The translations under genes were made by a program, and so were the position numbers. Positions 20,410-33,200 of a stretch of 64,000 nt of DNA are shown in pieces. The DNA comes from Lunularia cruciata (taxonomy: Eukaryota; Streptophyta; Marchantiopsida; Lunulariales; Lunulariaceae): assembly GCA_948567375.1 (NCBI GenBank), contig OX419759.1, positions 11,314,744 to 11,378,743 on the forward strand. Direction: 5' to 3'. Every line of letters starts with the position of its first letter. Positions within the stretch are counted from its first letter, which is position 1. The notes under the pieces were generated by a model, which searched no databases, was not told where the DNA came from, and saw only the letters and a program-made list of their open reading frames with translations.

Positions 20410-20585
20410 TAGAGAGTCTACTGTATATGCAAACTAGTAAGACCCGTCTCCAACGGGTCTTCCCATCCTTATTGTTTTCTTATCATCTGCAAACTAGTAG
20501 GACCCGATTCCAACGGGTCTTCCATCCTTATTGTTTCTGATTATATGCACACTAGTAGGGCCCGAGTCCAACGGGCATGCCGTAT
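20410..20585. repeat. About 62-bp tandem repeat with internal hairpin
   Basis: Three units begin TATATGCAAACTAGTA (or a close variant) and contain GACCCG-TCCAACGGGTC, an imperfect inverted repeat able to form a short hairpin. Three matching units lie at 49,395-49,560 in copy B. A single unit start also occurs at 19,440. The array therefore predates the segmental duplication. Function is unknown. Confidence 0.75.
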
Positions 20586-21139
20586 ACTTCACTTTTTTAA
20601 TGAAAATTATTTTCGTTAGTTTTTATTATTGTCGTGTGGTCATTCTTGTGGGTCGTAGAAAAGTGATTCAATTTATGGAAAGCGCCATCAACTAAACTCA
20701 ATGTCACCAAAACAAATACTTGTGCCTACCACCACATTTAAGTGAGATCGATCCACGTTTCAAAAATCCTTGCTGATCGTATCAATTCGGGGGGTTTTAG
20801 TAATGGATAGCATGAAATCTACCCATTACTATCCATTATCTATAATCCATCTATCCATTATTATAGATTTGGCTCCACAGTTTCAAAACATAAATGATTA
20901 GATTAAATTTACCTTAACTTTTCAAAGAGATGTAATTTTTGGTCCATAATTCATACCGTTTTCAACTCAGGAACTGATCAACAAATTTAGCTTCTGTCCT
21001 CTATCGCGTACCCAATCGTGGTATCTGCGGTAGTTGAACACTTCTCTATGACCTTGGTCCCAAAGTGGAAGAGGCAGTAAACAGAGCTACAATACTGATG
21101 TAACATGATCCATCTGAACGCCTGTTGCGTGGACTCACC

Positions 21140-21215
21140 TCTCGAAGCTATGTAAACGTAAATCCAGTGACTATAATAATGGTAGTGGAAAATCAGGTAC
21201 ACAGCAAGCTTCACA
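21140..21215 (-). CDS. Possible exon of unknown gene (paralogue in copy B)
   Basis: A minus-strand stretch codes LAVYLIFHYHYYSHWIYVYI followed by ASR, then an excellent donor, GAGAG|GTGAGTCC. Copy B (about 50,087-50,160) has the matching LAVYLVFHYHDDGDWVCVYI and the same donor. Several of the differences are replacements in the acidic loop. Conservation of frame and donor suggests a real exon at the time of duplication. I do not recognise the family; it need not belong to the neighbouring Aquarius relic. Confidence 0.35.
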
Positions 21216-21224
21216 ATGCAACCT

Positions 21225-22570
21225 GAAGGCGACCCGGTGAAAGAGCATGCCATAACTTCAAGTGTGCCAACCTCAGGACTGGAGACCTGACTATCTCATC
21301 ATCTAAACTCTGCAAGAGAAAGATCAAATAAGCAAGTTCGGCCAGGGCGTATCAGGAAAACTGAAAAACGCACGTAGGATGGAGAAAACGGAGCTCGCTC
21401 AGCCAGAGCACATCATCAAAGTCGCTGTGAGTAAGGGTGATCTTCCCTTACTTGGGAATAGTGTATCATGAAGAGAAAATTTGTTTCTCCCTTATATGTT
21501 CCAAGCATGCTCCTCCTGACATTGAGAAAAAGCCGTTATAACTTTTTGTCCTCGTATCGTAATTGAGAGCTCAACGACTAAATCTTTCGCATAAAAGCTT
21601 CAAAATTGAATACAATCAAAAACCACCTCGGGAAAAGCTTTCTTAATTCACATCTGTGTCGGTCAGCAAACTCTGGGCTGCGGAGATTTGATTAATATAC
21701 CTGGTCTTTGAGGGTGAAACTCTTTGGCAAAACGCCTCAAAAACATCCTCCCTGTCATGAAAGCATCTCCAACCCGGCACGTTCTCTGGAAACTGGTCCA
21801 CGCCCCATTAACATCCTGGACGTGTTAGCAAAAAATGAGGCTAATTTTGAGACATAATCTTCCCTCCTTTTTAACAGCTATGATGGCATATGAGGACTAA
21901 CGCCTGCCCCATGGCCCCGTGTTACGTTGAAATCAATCCTGTAATAAGCAGTGTGAAAATCGTGACAACTTAGTGACTGTGAGACTGCATCCAGCCAAAT
22001 TCCACGAGTTTGCTCCACTCTGAGGAGACAAAGTATTTCTCAACCAAACCCGGAGACACTGTTGGAAACTCACGTTTTCGTTAACCATGAGGATTATAGA
22101 CAAAACATCCTCGAATGAAGCTGTAACCGGGTCGAGTTCGGCCACAAATAATTTACTAGATACTGGCGAATCTCAAGGACCATAAATAGCTGTAGCGGTA
22201 CTGTCTTGTTCCCCCACTGGTGAGAGTAAGTTCCGTCCTATACCAGCACCAGCTCCGCATTGAACAGCGCCTTCGACTTATCATCTTTCGTAACAGACCA
22301 GTTCGCCTCTGCAATTTTCTGGATTTTAAGAATCTCATTAAGCGTAATTGCCTTGCCAGGCATCGGTCCAAGCTTCTGCTCAGCTTTGGCCTTCTTGACA
22401 TGCGCCACTTTGACTTCCCTCTCCTTCAATCTCCAACGATCTACCAAAGTCCACACCGGATATACACCCTGTCTTCGAACCTCCCGCTGCGCGACAAACA
22501 ACTGAAGCAGCTTCCTTCGTGCTCTGGTCGGTCGTAGTGGAATACATCGCACATCTCCCGTAGCAATCAA
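21225..22570 (-). pseudogene. AQR: Aquarius (intron-binding spliceosomal helicase) N-terminal relic, copy A
   Basis: Aquarius is an SF1-type RNA helicase of the spliceosome. Three exon remnants occur in the right order. Exon a (to 22,074) has GKAITLNEI, KIAEANW, FMVLEIRQYL and LSIILMVNEN at a GTGAGT donor. Exon b (21,792-21,701) codes FPENVPGWRCFHDREDVFEA then FCQRV. Exon c (21,309-21,225) codes SLDDEIVRSPVLRLAHLKLW. These match the N-terminal ARM-like region of plant Aquarius as I know it. Lesions: a stop after AELVLV, and a missing base near 22,135 that shifts the frame relative to copy B (NCDPVTASFE). Nothing of the helicase core is present, so this is a truncated, inactive fragment. Confidence 0.75.
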
Positions 22571-22779
22571 TGTACTAAAAGCTCGGGCCTACCTAAACCC
22601 TAACCCCATTCCCATCCTTCTTGTGTTTTATTGTGTTCTATGAGGTCGGCTTTCTTCCTATATCCATTGGGTAGTGAGAATCTTCTACATGTTTTGTTAA
22701 GCATTTGTTCTACGTGTCATTTTCACTAATACTTATGGTATGCAATAAGCTACTATAACAACCCCAACCAAATTCTCCT

Positions 22780-22925
22780 GTTGAGTTGTACTCTTCAAAC
22801 GGTAGGCCGTTCAAAGGGTGTTTCAAAAGGTTACTCTTCAAAGGCCGTTCAAAAGGTTAAACACCCTTTGGTTGTGTGCCAATTGAAACAACCAAAGGGT
22901 GTTTCAATTGGCACACCAGACTTCA
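22780..22925. repeat. Nested direct and inverted repeats around AACACCCTTTGG
   Basis: The blocks AACACCCTTTGGTTGT and its reverse complement, and GTGTGCCAATTGAAAC and its reverse complement, interlock within about 65 bp. The preceding bases repeat GGCCGTTCAAA twice. The arrangement can fold into alternative hairpins and looks like template-switch replication. No coding sequence is present. Confidence 0.75.
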
Positions 22926-25169
22926 AATGCAATGAAGGAATATGATCCACATGTGCATGTACAATTTCTCAGTGATTTTGAAGGCCTCTTACGGAACAAC
23001 TTGTGATTCTAAGAGCCGCAAAGTCGTCACAAAACTCTTCATTATGTAACCACCTTCCGGGTTCATTTTGACCTGTTGAGTAAATCTAATGTTATCTTCT
23101 CCACCCAAACCAAGATCAGTAGAGCTTCCTATTACTACCATTGAAGTAAACTCTCACATTGAGCAATATTTCTTCATATTACCAACTATATAGGTTTAAA
23201 AAGCAAGTTTGTAACCAAATGTTTCTTGCTCCTTGCATGAAACAACCGTAATAATATATCATTCAATGTCATGCTACGAGTGCAATCATCAACAATTCCT
23301 ATGCCTACTTGCCCATTTGACAAAGTTCTCAAGGGACAATGGCCAGGCTTGGTTTTTTTTTAGTTACTCAGGTCAAGTTTGATCTTTATAATAAAATAGA
23401 ATCCTATAAATTTTGAGAAACATCACTCAAATATTCCAGCACAAATCAAAATATTCAATAAATAGTCTCAATAACTCATCAAAATATTCAATAAAGAATC
23501 TCAATACCTCATCACAAAATTGAAGAAAGATGGTCCATTGATCAAGGTTCATAACCTTATATTCAACTTGCTCTTGTATCACCTGGCCAAATAGAAGGCA
23601 ATGCAAAAGTGAAAGTTGAGATTCTACCTATTCTTACAATTAAATAGCATGAACAACAAAAGAGACAGTGGCACTTCAGCTTTTTACAGATCTTGGCTCC
23701 AAGAGGAATCATTGAGTGGTGAAATTTGGTACTTGTAGAAATTGCACATAGTTTGATAGGTGTGATTGCGGTCCCAACACCAACTCTAGCATATTCAAGA
23801 TGCTCAAGTCAACTCAAGTATCTAAAAGTTTTACCAAGTATTGCTCAAGCATCTCCATCTGAATCACTATCTTACCTGCACCACTCTCACCAGTCAAAAA
23901 GGTGATTTGATGCTCCTTACTTATGACATTTTTTCCTTTCATGATTGAGTATAATGACACCTATGACTATATTATATGTAGAAATTTTATTATTCTTGTA
24001 TATTTATTTGAAGCTTGTGTCATTCAAAAATTCTAGACTTGAATTGGAAGATGGTTTTCACTTTGTGCACTTCTCCATGAATTTAACAATCTATGACCTC
24101 TTCTCCATCAGATACTTGAGCCCATTATAAAAAAGAAATATAATTGATTTTTGCAAATTTCATTAGTCAATAATGGTCTCTTATTAACTGGAGATTTCAT
24201 CACAATTTCATTGGCTTGAACTGAGTAACATATTTTAAGCTAGAATGGAAAAAGACACATTATGCACATTTTGGTAAAGGTTTGTAGCTTCCAATTGCCT
24301 ACTTAAAAGTAATATCTCTAGAGAAATATAAGTGATCCTACACCTAAGTTGTCAATGCTCCTACCTTGCACACCACTACCAGTGCTTCTACTACTCCTAT
24401 TCTCTCTCCCTTGTGAGATGCTCAAAAAGTAGAAAGTTGTCCATGGTCCATCTCTCTCAAATCCCTTTGGAGAATGAATTTATGGAATCTCTGAGTGTGC
24501 AAAAAGTGGAAAAAATAATTTCCATCAAATTTTTCTCCAAAATAAATTCCAAGAAAAAATAGAATTTGGATACTAATAACAACAAAGAAACCAAAATCTA
24601 AATCTATAATAGCATAGTTTTCCCTCATGATCCTTTAGTGGCATCCTTTTGTGTTGCTTTTTTATTCTTAGCTATGGTAGACAGTGCTATGATGACCAGC
24701 CTTCACACTACTAGTACCTTTTATTTATTTATCTTCTAATTTTTGTAGATTAATGAGAGGTCAAGAGAGCTTTCTGGCTAGAACACATGAAAGTGTCATT
24801 TTATCATCAATCTAAAAGGTAACCATGTAGTAGGACAAGAAGATGATATAGAGAACAATTCATGGCTCCTCTGTACCCACAGATCATGAGGATATCAATC
24901 CCCACAGTCCTGATTCTTGTGATTGTGTTCTTCAGGATCAAGATCATGGTCTCATGATTTTGATTTCTCAGCGATGATGACCTTAGGGACCACTTGTGAA
25001 CAAGGAATTCCATACCAATACTATTGGTCTAGTGGAAGGTCATCTGCTTGGATGACCTTTGGCAAAAAACACATATCAAAGCAATTATCTTCATCATTAC
25101 GTGTCCAAATAAAGTGATCTTGGTCTTGTTGGAAGTATATTGTCATGGGCTTTCCACTGCACCTAAAAT

Positions 25170-25520
25170 CATAGTCTTTGGATATATGAAGTTTTGGACA
25201 CCATCAGCCTAGAAGACATCATTGGCTTGGCCTGGAAGGCACCTTTGCAGTTGTACATATCTTTGGAAAGGAAACACCTTGGTGGTGGTGCACTGTCATG
25301 GTGGGAGACCATCAGAGTTGTCATCCCATCATGGTGAAGAGCATTGGAGTGGGATGATCACAATAATGATCATGATCGGATCCACAATAATAATGATGAC
25401 CACAATCACAATAATGACACAAATGATGATGACGGTCACGATCATGATCATGATGATGTTCACAATGAAGTTGACAATCACAACACCATCAGGGATCAGA
25501 CCTGATCATAGTGGTAGTGC
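25170..25520 (+). pseudogene. Possible retroelement gag relic with His/Asp/Asn-rich run
   Basis: A plus-strand frame reads LAWKAPLQLYISLERKHLGG followed by GALSWWETIR, with a Trp-Trp pattern reminiscent of Ty3-type gag cores. It then stops. In another frame, about 25,355-25,500, a cryptic simple-sequence run codes almost only Asp, His and Asn (GATCAT and AAT repeats). The gag suggestion rests on a weak pattern; the low-complexity run is directly visible. Confidence 0.3.
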
Positions 25521-28500
25521 ATATGTACCTGAACACTTGTACAGATCAAGAGTATAGAAGTCTATTTGAACAATAGGGCAGTATTGCAATGCCATGTCAT
25601 CAAGATCTTTCTTGATGTACAATTAGAGTTTATGATTGGTAGAATGTACATTGGGTGCTCTTTGTAGGTGGCATTGTCATAACATTAACTTGGTACAATA
25701 ATGTAGTCACATTGAGAGGTTAGTCATAATGAGAGTTAAATCTGGAGATTGCAGCATCACATAGCCATCTTTTTTTTGTAGAAGGTCTAAGGGGAGTCAC
25801 CCCAACATAAATTCAGGCCTGTGCAAAATTCCAAGCTTCATCATTTTGCTATTCAGATTTATGTGTATAGTCAATTTGCTATTGTCAGTGTACTTATGAA
25901 TTGGATTTTGCATTGAAGAAGGTATGATGAGGACCTCTGTGATCCCTAACATGTCCAAGTCAATATTGTGCATGCTTTCATGATTGTGAGGTGGAGTAGT
26001 GGTGAGGAACTCAAAGTAAGGATGCAAGTGCTGAGGTGCAAGAAGGTAATCAGGCTTGACCAAGGTGTTGGATCCCTAGGTGTTCTGAAGGATCAAGGCA
26101 ATGCATTTGACAGGCTATGAGTGTTGTGAAGTACCACATGTAATGAAAAACCCATCTAGTCACAAAACTACAGTATAGTGGTGAGGACTTCCTTTTAGGA
26201 AGGGTAAAAATTTCTCATTTTTGTTGTAGTGTGGATGATATAGGTAACTCCAAGAGTACAGACCTTTGGGGGCCGATGACCCTCATTACAAACTTGACCA
26301 TCATCTTCAAGAGCCAAGTTGATAGGATATCTTTAGTGAACATGATTTGAGTGTATGATTTGGTTTTCTATATTGTGCCACCATGGGGTGCAATACCTTC
26401 TTTTGGGAATTATCCTATCCAAGATGACGAAGATGCAACAATAGACAACTTGTGACAAAGTGACATTGTTTTCTTCATGCCTAGCTATTTCCAAACCGTA
26501 TCCTTGTGGGAACTATATGTTCTTTCCAATTATACTATTATTATTTCAACCTTGGATGTCACAAGTGCACAAATTTTGGTCTTTAGCACATGATAACAAT
26601 GATTTCTATCCTTAGTGGTTGACAGATGAATCCTGCTTTTTGCAGGCAATTTAGGGATTGGGATTGAGGGGATCCTTCATTTATTCGAAGGACAAGCAAT
26701 AGACTAGTCTGTAGTGTGTCCATCGTACACTAAGAAAGGAAACACACTATTAGTTTGTCATAACACCAATTTGATTGTCTCGTGCCAAAGCATGTCTATC
26801 TCTTTGCTAGAACACCAAAATCAGAGTTTCTCTAGAGACTATATTTGGTGCTGCTAAGAACCACATGATATTCCAAATCTATTTCATATAAAGATAAATA
26901 TATAGACTAGTCAAACTTCTATCTTGAAGATACATAATGTAAAATGAAAGTCACGTGATGATTCTTACTTTTTGAAATTGAAGTATATATCACTTATTTT
27001 ATGTATTTTCTGTAGAAAATATAATACTTTTCATATTAAATTTATTTTATTTAGAATTATTAAATTATAGTCATGAAAAATTTAGATACTATAAAAATTT
27101 ACTTTCATATCCAAATCCATTTACTTTTATATCAAATTGATGGATATATTATATCTCTTTGGAAATATGTATATTCTTTTCCACTAGTATTTAGAAAATT
27201 AAAAAGTATATATATCTTGACATGTATACTTTACTCCACTAGTATTTAGAAGATGTAGATAAATATTTCATGCAATGGTGGTGAGAATCAACCACTACTC
27301 ATGTTCTTTTGCAAAATTATAATAAGATGAATATGTTTGTGAAGTGAATATTTATATGCTGTCATGAGTAGGTGCGGTAACTAAATATTTAGTACATATT
27401 CATATCAAATTACTTTTCTTTCAAATACGAACTTTAGATTTGTATGCTTGTTTCACTTATTTTATGAATCATGAAATTTGAGTATGAGACTCTTGATTCC
27501 TAGCACTATATACTCTAGCTCTACTTTTCCTTTTGGACACTCGTTGTCCCCATGGATGATAGCACATCACTATGTGGACATGAACTTGGTTCTGCCAACC
27601 AAGCAAGTTGCAACTATCATTTTTGCAAATTGTGAAGCAATGGTCATTATAAAGTGAAGTTGCTTTGTAAATGTTACTCCCTTGTTCCATGCTAATCCCT
27701 CCTTTTGCGCATCAGGTCTTTCAATACTTGGGTAGTGGACTTTTCTTATTTTCCAATTTTTAAGTGGAGGATAAATAAAACCTGCAGCGCTTACCTTATT
27801 ACGAAATGAGATGCATTTTCTTGAAATAAAATTGTTTTTTGACTTTGATTAAGAATTTGAGCAAGTTCAAAACAGTAAATTCATCCTTCGTACATAATGA
27901 CAAGAAAAAGAAAGTGAGAGTATTCGGCTCCAATCCTAGTAGTCTGGCTTCCTAGTATCATCTGTCAAAATACTTGTAACATTGAATGGGAGTTCTGGTT
28001 CCTATTTAGAGAAATCTATGAGCAGATCCCATGCAATATTCAATTATGGTATCATATAGTGTGGAAATTGCATGATACTGAAATATTATTTTGATTGTAG
28101 CAAAAGTATGTAAACTGCACTCTTGGGACTTGATAATCAATAAGTGTCAAGAGATTAAAGGTACAGAAATTAATCAAATCTAATCTCTTTGTCATGAATT
28201 TCATACTCTGGTGTAAAACTTTCTATTCAGTAAATTGTCTTTGTCTGCTCATATTTCAAATTAATTATACAAATGTTACTTTACTCTTGAGATTGACAAC
28301 ATGGCTAATGGTGAATATGGTGGCACCTTAATCATTGGTGCAACTATCTTGCTTGATTCCAAGCACTCAAAGAATTGTAGCAACATTGACTGCAAAAGAT
28401 CAATGATAAAAATTTGAGAGGGTGTTGAAGAAACTTAACAAATAATCAATGATCTCAAGAAGAAAAAAACAACTCAAATATCTGAGTCTATGACAAAAAC

Positions 28501-30869
28501 TCTAGTACTAGATCACATTGTAGCTTATGGAGGTGTTATTTTGCATTCTTATGGCACATAGTTTGTATATATATACTTATCTTATTGGTATTTGTATGAG
28601 TACAGGTGATATGAATCAGGAAGTGCATATCCCATTGCTCAAGATGATCTTGGAGGCTTGGGTCCCTACTTGTAAATCATAGAAATAAATCTCCAATAAG
28701 AGCATTAAGTTTTAAAAAAGATCTAGCTGAAATAACTCCACCTCCCTATGCCAGATGTATAGGAGAATAAATGTAACCAAATTTAAGATGTGAACTGTCA
28801 CTCCTCCATGTTATAAGTCACCTTAATTGTTCTAATGCTCCATGCTTGTGATTGCATTCAATTCCACCTATTTCTGACATTCAACAACTTGAATTGAATA
28901 AAATATTTAAGGAAGCTGAACTTGACCTGAAGCAACAACCTGAACTATAATTGGACAGTCCTTTAGACATGTGCCAGTAATATTTAAACCTTGGACCACA
29001 AACCCTAATAAACTATAATAATAAACCCTAATAAAGGAACATAAGCATAAGTAGTACATATAGAAGGAAGTACAAGATAGGATATATTTGGAGAGCAAGA
29101 ATACTCAATAGTGCATGACATTTAACAACATCCGCTCCTCCTCCAACACAGTTTCCTCAGAAATAATTCTCAAGGACTCAAATGCCAACATTTCCTTTGA
29201 GTGCTTTGGTCATCTCTAGAGCATCAAGATCCTACATCCATGACCAAGAAATGCTACAAAATAATCAACTCTATCTCTTGCAACAAATCATTCTAAGTTG
29301 TCATTGCTCCCCTTGCTATGAGGAGTTTCTCCTCTTGAGGCATTTTTGAGTGCTCAAGAATTGGAATGTAATCAATTTGTCAAATTCCTCTCAAAATCAA
29401 ATTTCTGGCAATAAGATGGATTTTTTTGTCCACTACAGAACAAACCAGAAACCAAGTTTATGATAGACAAAAGCAAAAGTAGAAAAAGAGAAAAACAGCA
29501 GAGAAAAACAATATTTTCAAGAAAAGCATCACATCAATGTTCCAATAAGACTCATGTGGAGAGGGAGAGATGTGAGATGAAGGAAATAAATTTTATGATG
29601 GCTCTCTAGCATATAATACTTGTTTGAATAGTTGGTTCTATTTTAATTTTAATTCTTATCCCATTGGTACCTAGATGGAAGACCATTGACCATTGAGTCA
29701 AAAGTTATGGGGATTTTGTGTTATTTAAAGTTTAGAGTGATTATTACACATTGAGAAGGATGGGCCAAGAGTTCTCAGTTTTAATCTCATGGTATTATGC
29801 TATAGTTCCACGAGATTTTATTTTGAAAAATTTAGAGGTAGGAATTGAAAATTACAAGAGTTTATAATTTTTAGTATTTATTCATGTGAGTTGGATGTGA
29901 GTGGTTGTGGTTTTGCAAGTATGAGAAGAGATGGAGAGGAGCATCATGTGTTATTCTCATTATTCTTATGCTAGCCATGGCTACACTTTCCCCTGTGGGC
30001 CACCCAGAGTGGCTTGGATACACCATGCCCGATGTATCACTCCCACTTGGAAAGGGTCAAAATCCATGTGGGAAGGATGCACAAGGACTATGATTGGACC
30101 ATTGGGATGCTCACATGAGACAAATAACCACATCAATAGTAGTGACACTCATGATTATGCATACTTTCTCTATCCTTTGTTGATTGTTCCAAGGATATCC
30201 TTCAATCATGGGAGTGGTTGGCTTCTCATGCGGGTTGCATTTTAGGGTTATTGGAGACTAGTTTTCCATGTTCATATCAATTCCATAAGCTACCCCATAC
30301 AATCCATGATGAGTCTAGACAAGCTTTTTTTCATACCACTTGATTGTTTGGCATGTGATCTCTTGGACAAGTAAGCATGGTCCCTATTCCTCTTACTCCC
30401 TTGTTGGTGCCTTTGTTATGCTAGAAGAGGATGTGTAGTGCATAGAGAGGTGGTTGCTAGATTTCATCAATTTTGATCAAGGGATTGGGTGGCCTTACAA
30501 GAGGATTCTATTAGGGATGCATGTTTTAGAAGATAAGTTCTACCACATGATACCACAAAATCCACTCAATTACGATAGTGTAGGACATTGTGTCAAGCAA
30601 GAAAGTTTAGTAGCGCAGTACAGGCCCTACATCCTTTGTCTATGGCTAGTACTAATGATATGACTATCCCTTTTTGTTTGCTCATGATATCCTATGGCAG
30701 GAGAAGGATTACCACAAAAGGTCCTAGATTATCAGCCTCATTAGCCTTTATGTCTTAATAGGTCACTTTTTGCAAAGCATTGTGAACTACCCCTTGTCTC
30801 TCAGTAAGAGGCTTGTCAAGGATATTATATGAGCATCCTAGAGATTGTTTCAGGCAAATGATCCTTCTA

Positions 30870-33200
30870 GTGGTTTTATCTAGTTGTTTCAAGTGGTTGT
30901 AGCAATAGCAAAAGGAGACATTCCTTTGTTGATAAGTTTGGTGTTAGGTGCTAGTCTACTTCTCATAATGGAGAAGAACACAAAGTGCATTAGATTGATT
31001 GTTATTGGAGAGATCTTTTTGTGTGTGGTCAACCGCATCATTGTCCTTCAACATGATTCTCACTTTTGACAACACTTTGATCAACATTAGTTTAGAGTAG
31101 TTACACCTAGAGGATCTGAGGCTGTATCCCTAAGCATTAGTGCACTCCTAGATATCCATTTGGTGTGGTTCATCCTATTGGTGGATGTTCAGAATGCTCT
31201 AGCATCTCACAAGCATTCATCTTTAGAGAGCTAAGCAAGGCTGGTGAATCCTTGGCAAGTCTTATTCCTTTTGTGTCATCTTTTTAGGGCTTCCTTCTAC
31301 TTCCAGCATGGTTGTTCAAAGGAAGGAGTTATCATCTTGGAATCAGTTGTTGGTATACGTCAAGAAGATCCTTTAAGGGGACCTTTATTTGCCATGGCTC
31401 ACTTCAAGGTTCTCTTATCTACTACATTGGCCATGCCAGGCTATGTATTTCTCTCCTTGGCATACGATAGACACATCATGGACCTTATAGATTAGATTAG
31501 GAAGACCTTTGACCACTTGACTACCAAGCTACATCTAATAGGCTTGAGAGTCAAGGTGTCAAAGTTCAAGGCATGGTCCCCTTTAGGTCTCACTCCCCAC
31601 CTTGAGCTTTTAGAGAGCTGTATCACATCTATAGATGGACTACTTGTTCTTGGAGGATCCAAGGATTTTGTCACATGCTTCTTAGATGTTGCCCTTGTCA
31701 GAAGATGTTCTCCATGTGGATGACCTTCCATTCCTAAGAGATACACAAGTGGCATTTGCTATACTCTTCTCTAGTTTTGCTCATAGACCAACTAACCTCC
31801 TCCACATAGTCCCCCCCCCCCCCCCCCCCCCCCCGCGTTGACCTTCCTATCACATTTCAGAGCCTTTGATATGAGGATAATGGGAGTCTTTGGTGATATT
31901 ATTGGACCATGGACATTTGAGTGTGACTGCGGATTGAGCATGTAGATGGACATTTCTACCAATCTCATGTGAAGGGGTTGGCTTGCTATCTATAAAGGAG
32001 ATGACACTTATAGCATTTTTGGGTAGTTGGGTTCTCTTGGCACCCTTACTTTCCTCTCATTTTGTGGTCATTAATAGGCTGGTTTTGGAGAATTATGTGA
32101 TAGAGGTGGAGGAGGGATTCTTTTTTCTCAAGATGTTATTACAACAAACAAGAGATAGTCTATCCCCACAAGCATGGAATGACCTTCTATCTTTTGCTTT
32201 ACTATTGTCAAATTGGACTAGAAGTTTATAGTCTTCCTTGATGGAGTGATAATGTTAGCATACACTATGTTCTCTCTTAGTTGACTTGTCCATTCCTAAG
32301 GCTACTAGAGCATGTCTTTGCTTTTGCTCCTGCAAGTTCTTGGATCCTAGCTTGACCTACATTAGGGCATTCCAACTTGCATCAGCTACTTTCTTTACAA
32401 CAATGAGATTTTGCCTAGGTTTGGTCCACCTATCTGCATCTTCACCACTCAATTGTCAGTGTGGTTCTACACTAGATGCATCAGTGGTCCATATGATACA
32501 ATGTCTTTTTGTAGGACAGAGGATAGTAGCCCATGATGCTATTAGGGATATAGTGTTTGCTATGGCATGAGAGAGTGGATACATGGCTTGGAGGGAGCAT
32601 TCATATGCTTTACATATGACACATGTTAATGAAAAATTATACTTGGTCTGAGATGATCAAGTGAAAATAGTAGATGTCGTGGTTATGGACCATATGCATG
32701 ATACAGTTTCAAAGGGAGTGATTACCCATCCTCCTAGATGTGCAGCAAGTACAATAGCAATTTACAAGGTCTCCAAGTATAGGGGTATGCAACAAGGTCA
32801 CCTCTTTGTTCCTCTTTCCTTGGAGTTATATGGAGCAATGGACATGGAATTTGATACATTTGTCAAGGAGTGCAAGAGAGCTTATCATGTTAGGTGCAAG
32901 GAGGTACCACTCTCACTTTTATACTTTGTATTATATTTAAGACAGCGTGTGTCCATTTCTCTACAAAGGGCAATGGCTGGTGCAATCCATAGGAGAGCAA
33001 TCACACTAGGTGATACTTCTTCAGATGCTCCAATTGTTTGTAGATTGTAGACAATTGCATAGCTTGGATATCTTAGTACAGTAGGGAAGATTTCTTAAAT
33101 CAACTCTATTAAGGCTTAGTCCCATTTTCCTATTTTGTCTCACCCTTGTAAGGCTTGATGGGGTCTTCCCATCCTTTGTGTTTTCTTTGCATTTGCACTT
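30870..33200 (+). mobile_element. Decayed non-LTR (LINE-like) retrotransposon
   Basis: Across several frames the plus strand shows a reverse-transcriptase pattern: GDIPLLISLVLGASLL, ATP-like VVTPRGSEAV, motif A in LLVDVQNALAS with its Asp kept, GIRQEDPLRGPLFAMAHF in place of G-RQGDPLGGPLFALAHF, and LAYDRHIM where LADDTHI is expected, so one catalytic Asp of the ADD box is replaced by Tyr. Downstream are a Cys/His stretch (CQCGS...VVHMIQCLF) and a C-terminal region (DVVVMDHMHDTV, then FVPLSLELYGAMD) resembling the endonuclease-like tail of such elements. Stops and frameshifts are frequent. A 3' UTR-like segment ends near 33,200; a second copy of that end lies at 40,915-41,065. The element is inactive. 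Confidence 0.7.
31811..31834 (+). repeat. Poly-C homopolymer of 24 bases
   Basis: Twenty-four consecutive C residues lie inside the decayed retrotransposon, between the reverse-transcriptase and C-terminal regions. The length is unusual for this AT-rich setting. It may be a true expansion, or its length may be unreliable in the assembly. Confidence 0.95.

Larger units (their letters stand above)
22600..30860. other. AT-rich intergenic island with no confident gene
   Basis: About 8 kb of markedly AT-rich DNA, extreme at 26,900-27,420. Only short ORFs occur and none is recognised. Scattered stretches look like decayed coding sequence: a minus-strand P-loop-like TGESGAGK near 23,870-23,905 and a plus-strand possible gag-like stretch near 25,170-25,320. 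No splice structure could be built. The island, together with the retroelement that follows, separates the two segmental duplicates. Confidence 0.6.

Noticed and set aside
20410-20585. CRISPR-like array (repeats of about 62 bp with hairpins)
   Set aside because: Only three units, no unique spacers of even length, a eukaryotic context and no cas genes. It is an ordinary tandem repeat.
25222-25557. 111-codon ORF rich in Met, Ile and Thr
   Set aside because: Its composition is the out-of-frame reading of GATCAT/AAT simple sequence, not a membrane protein.
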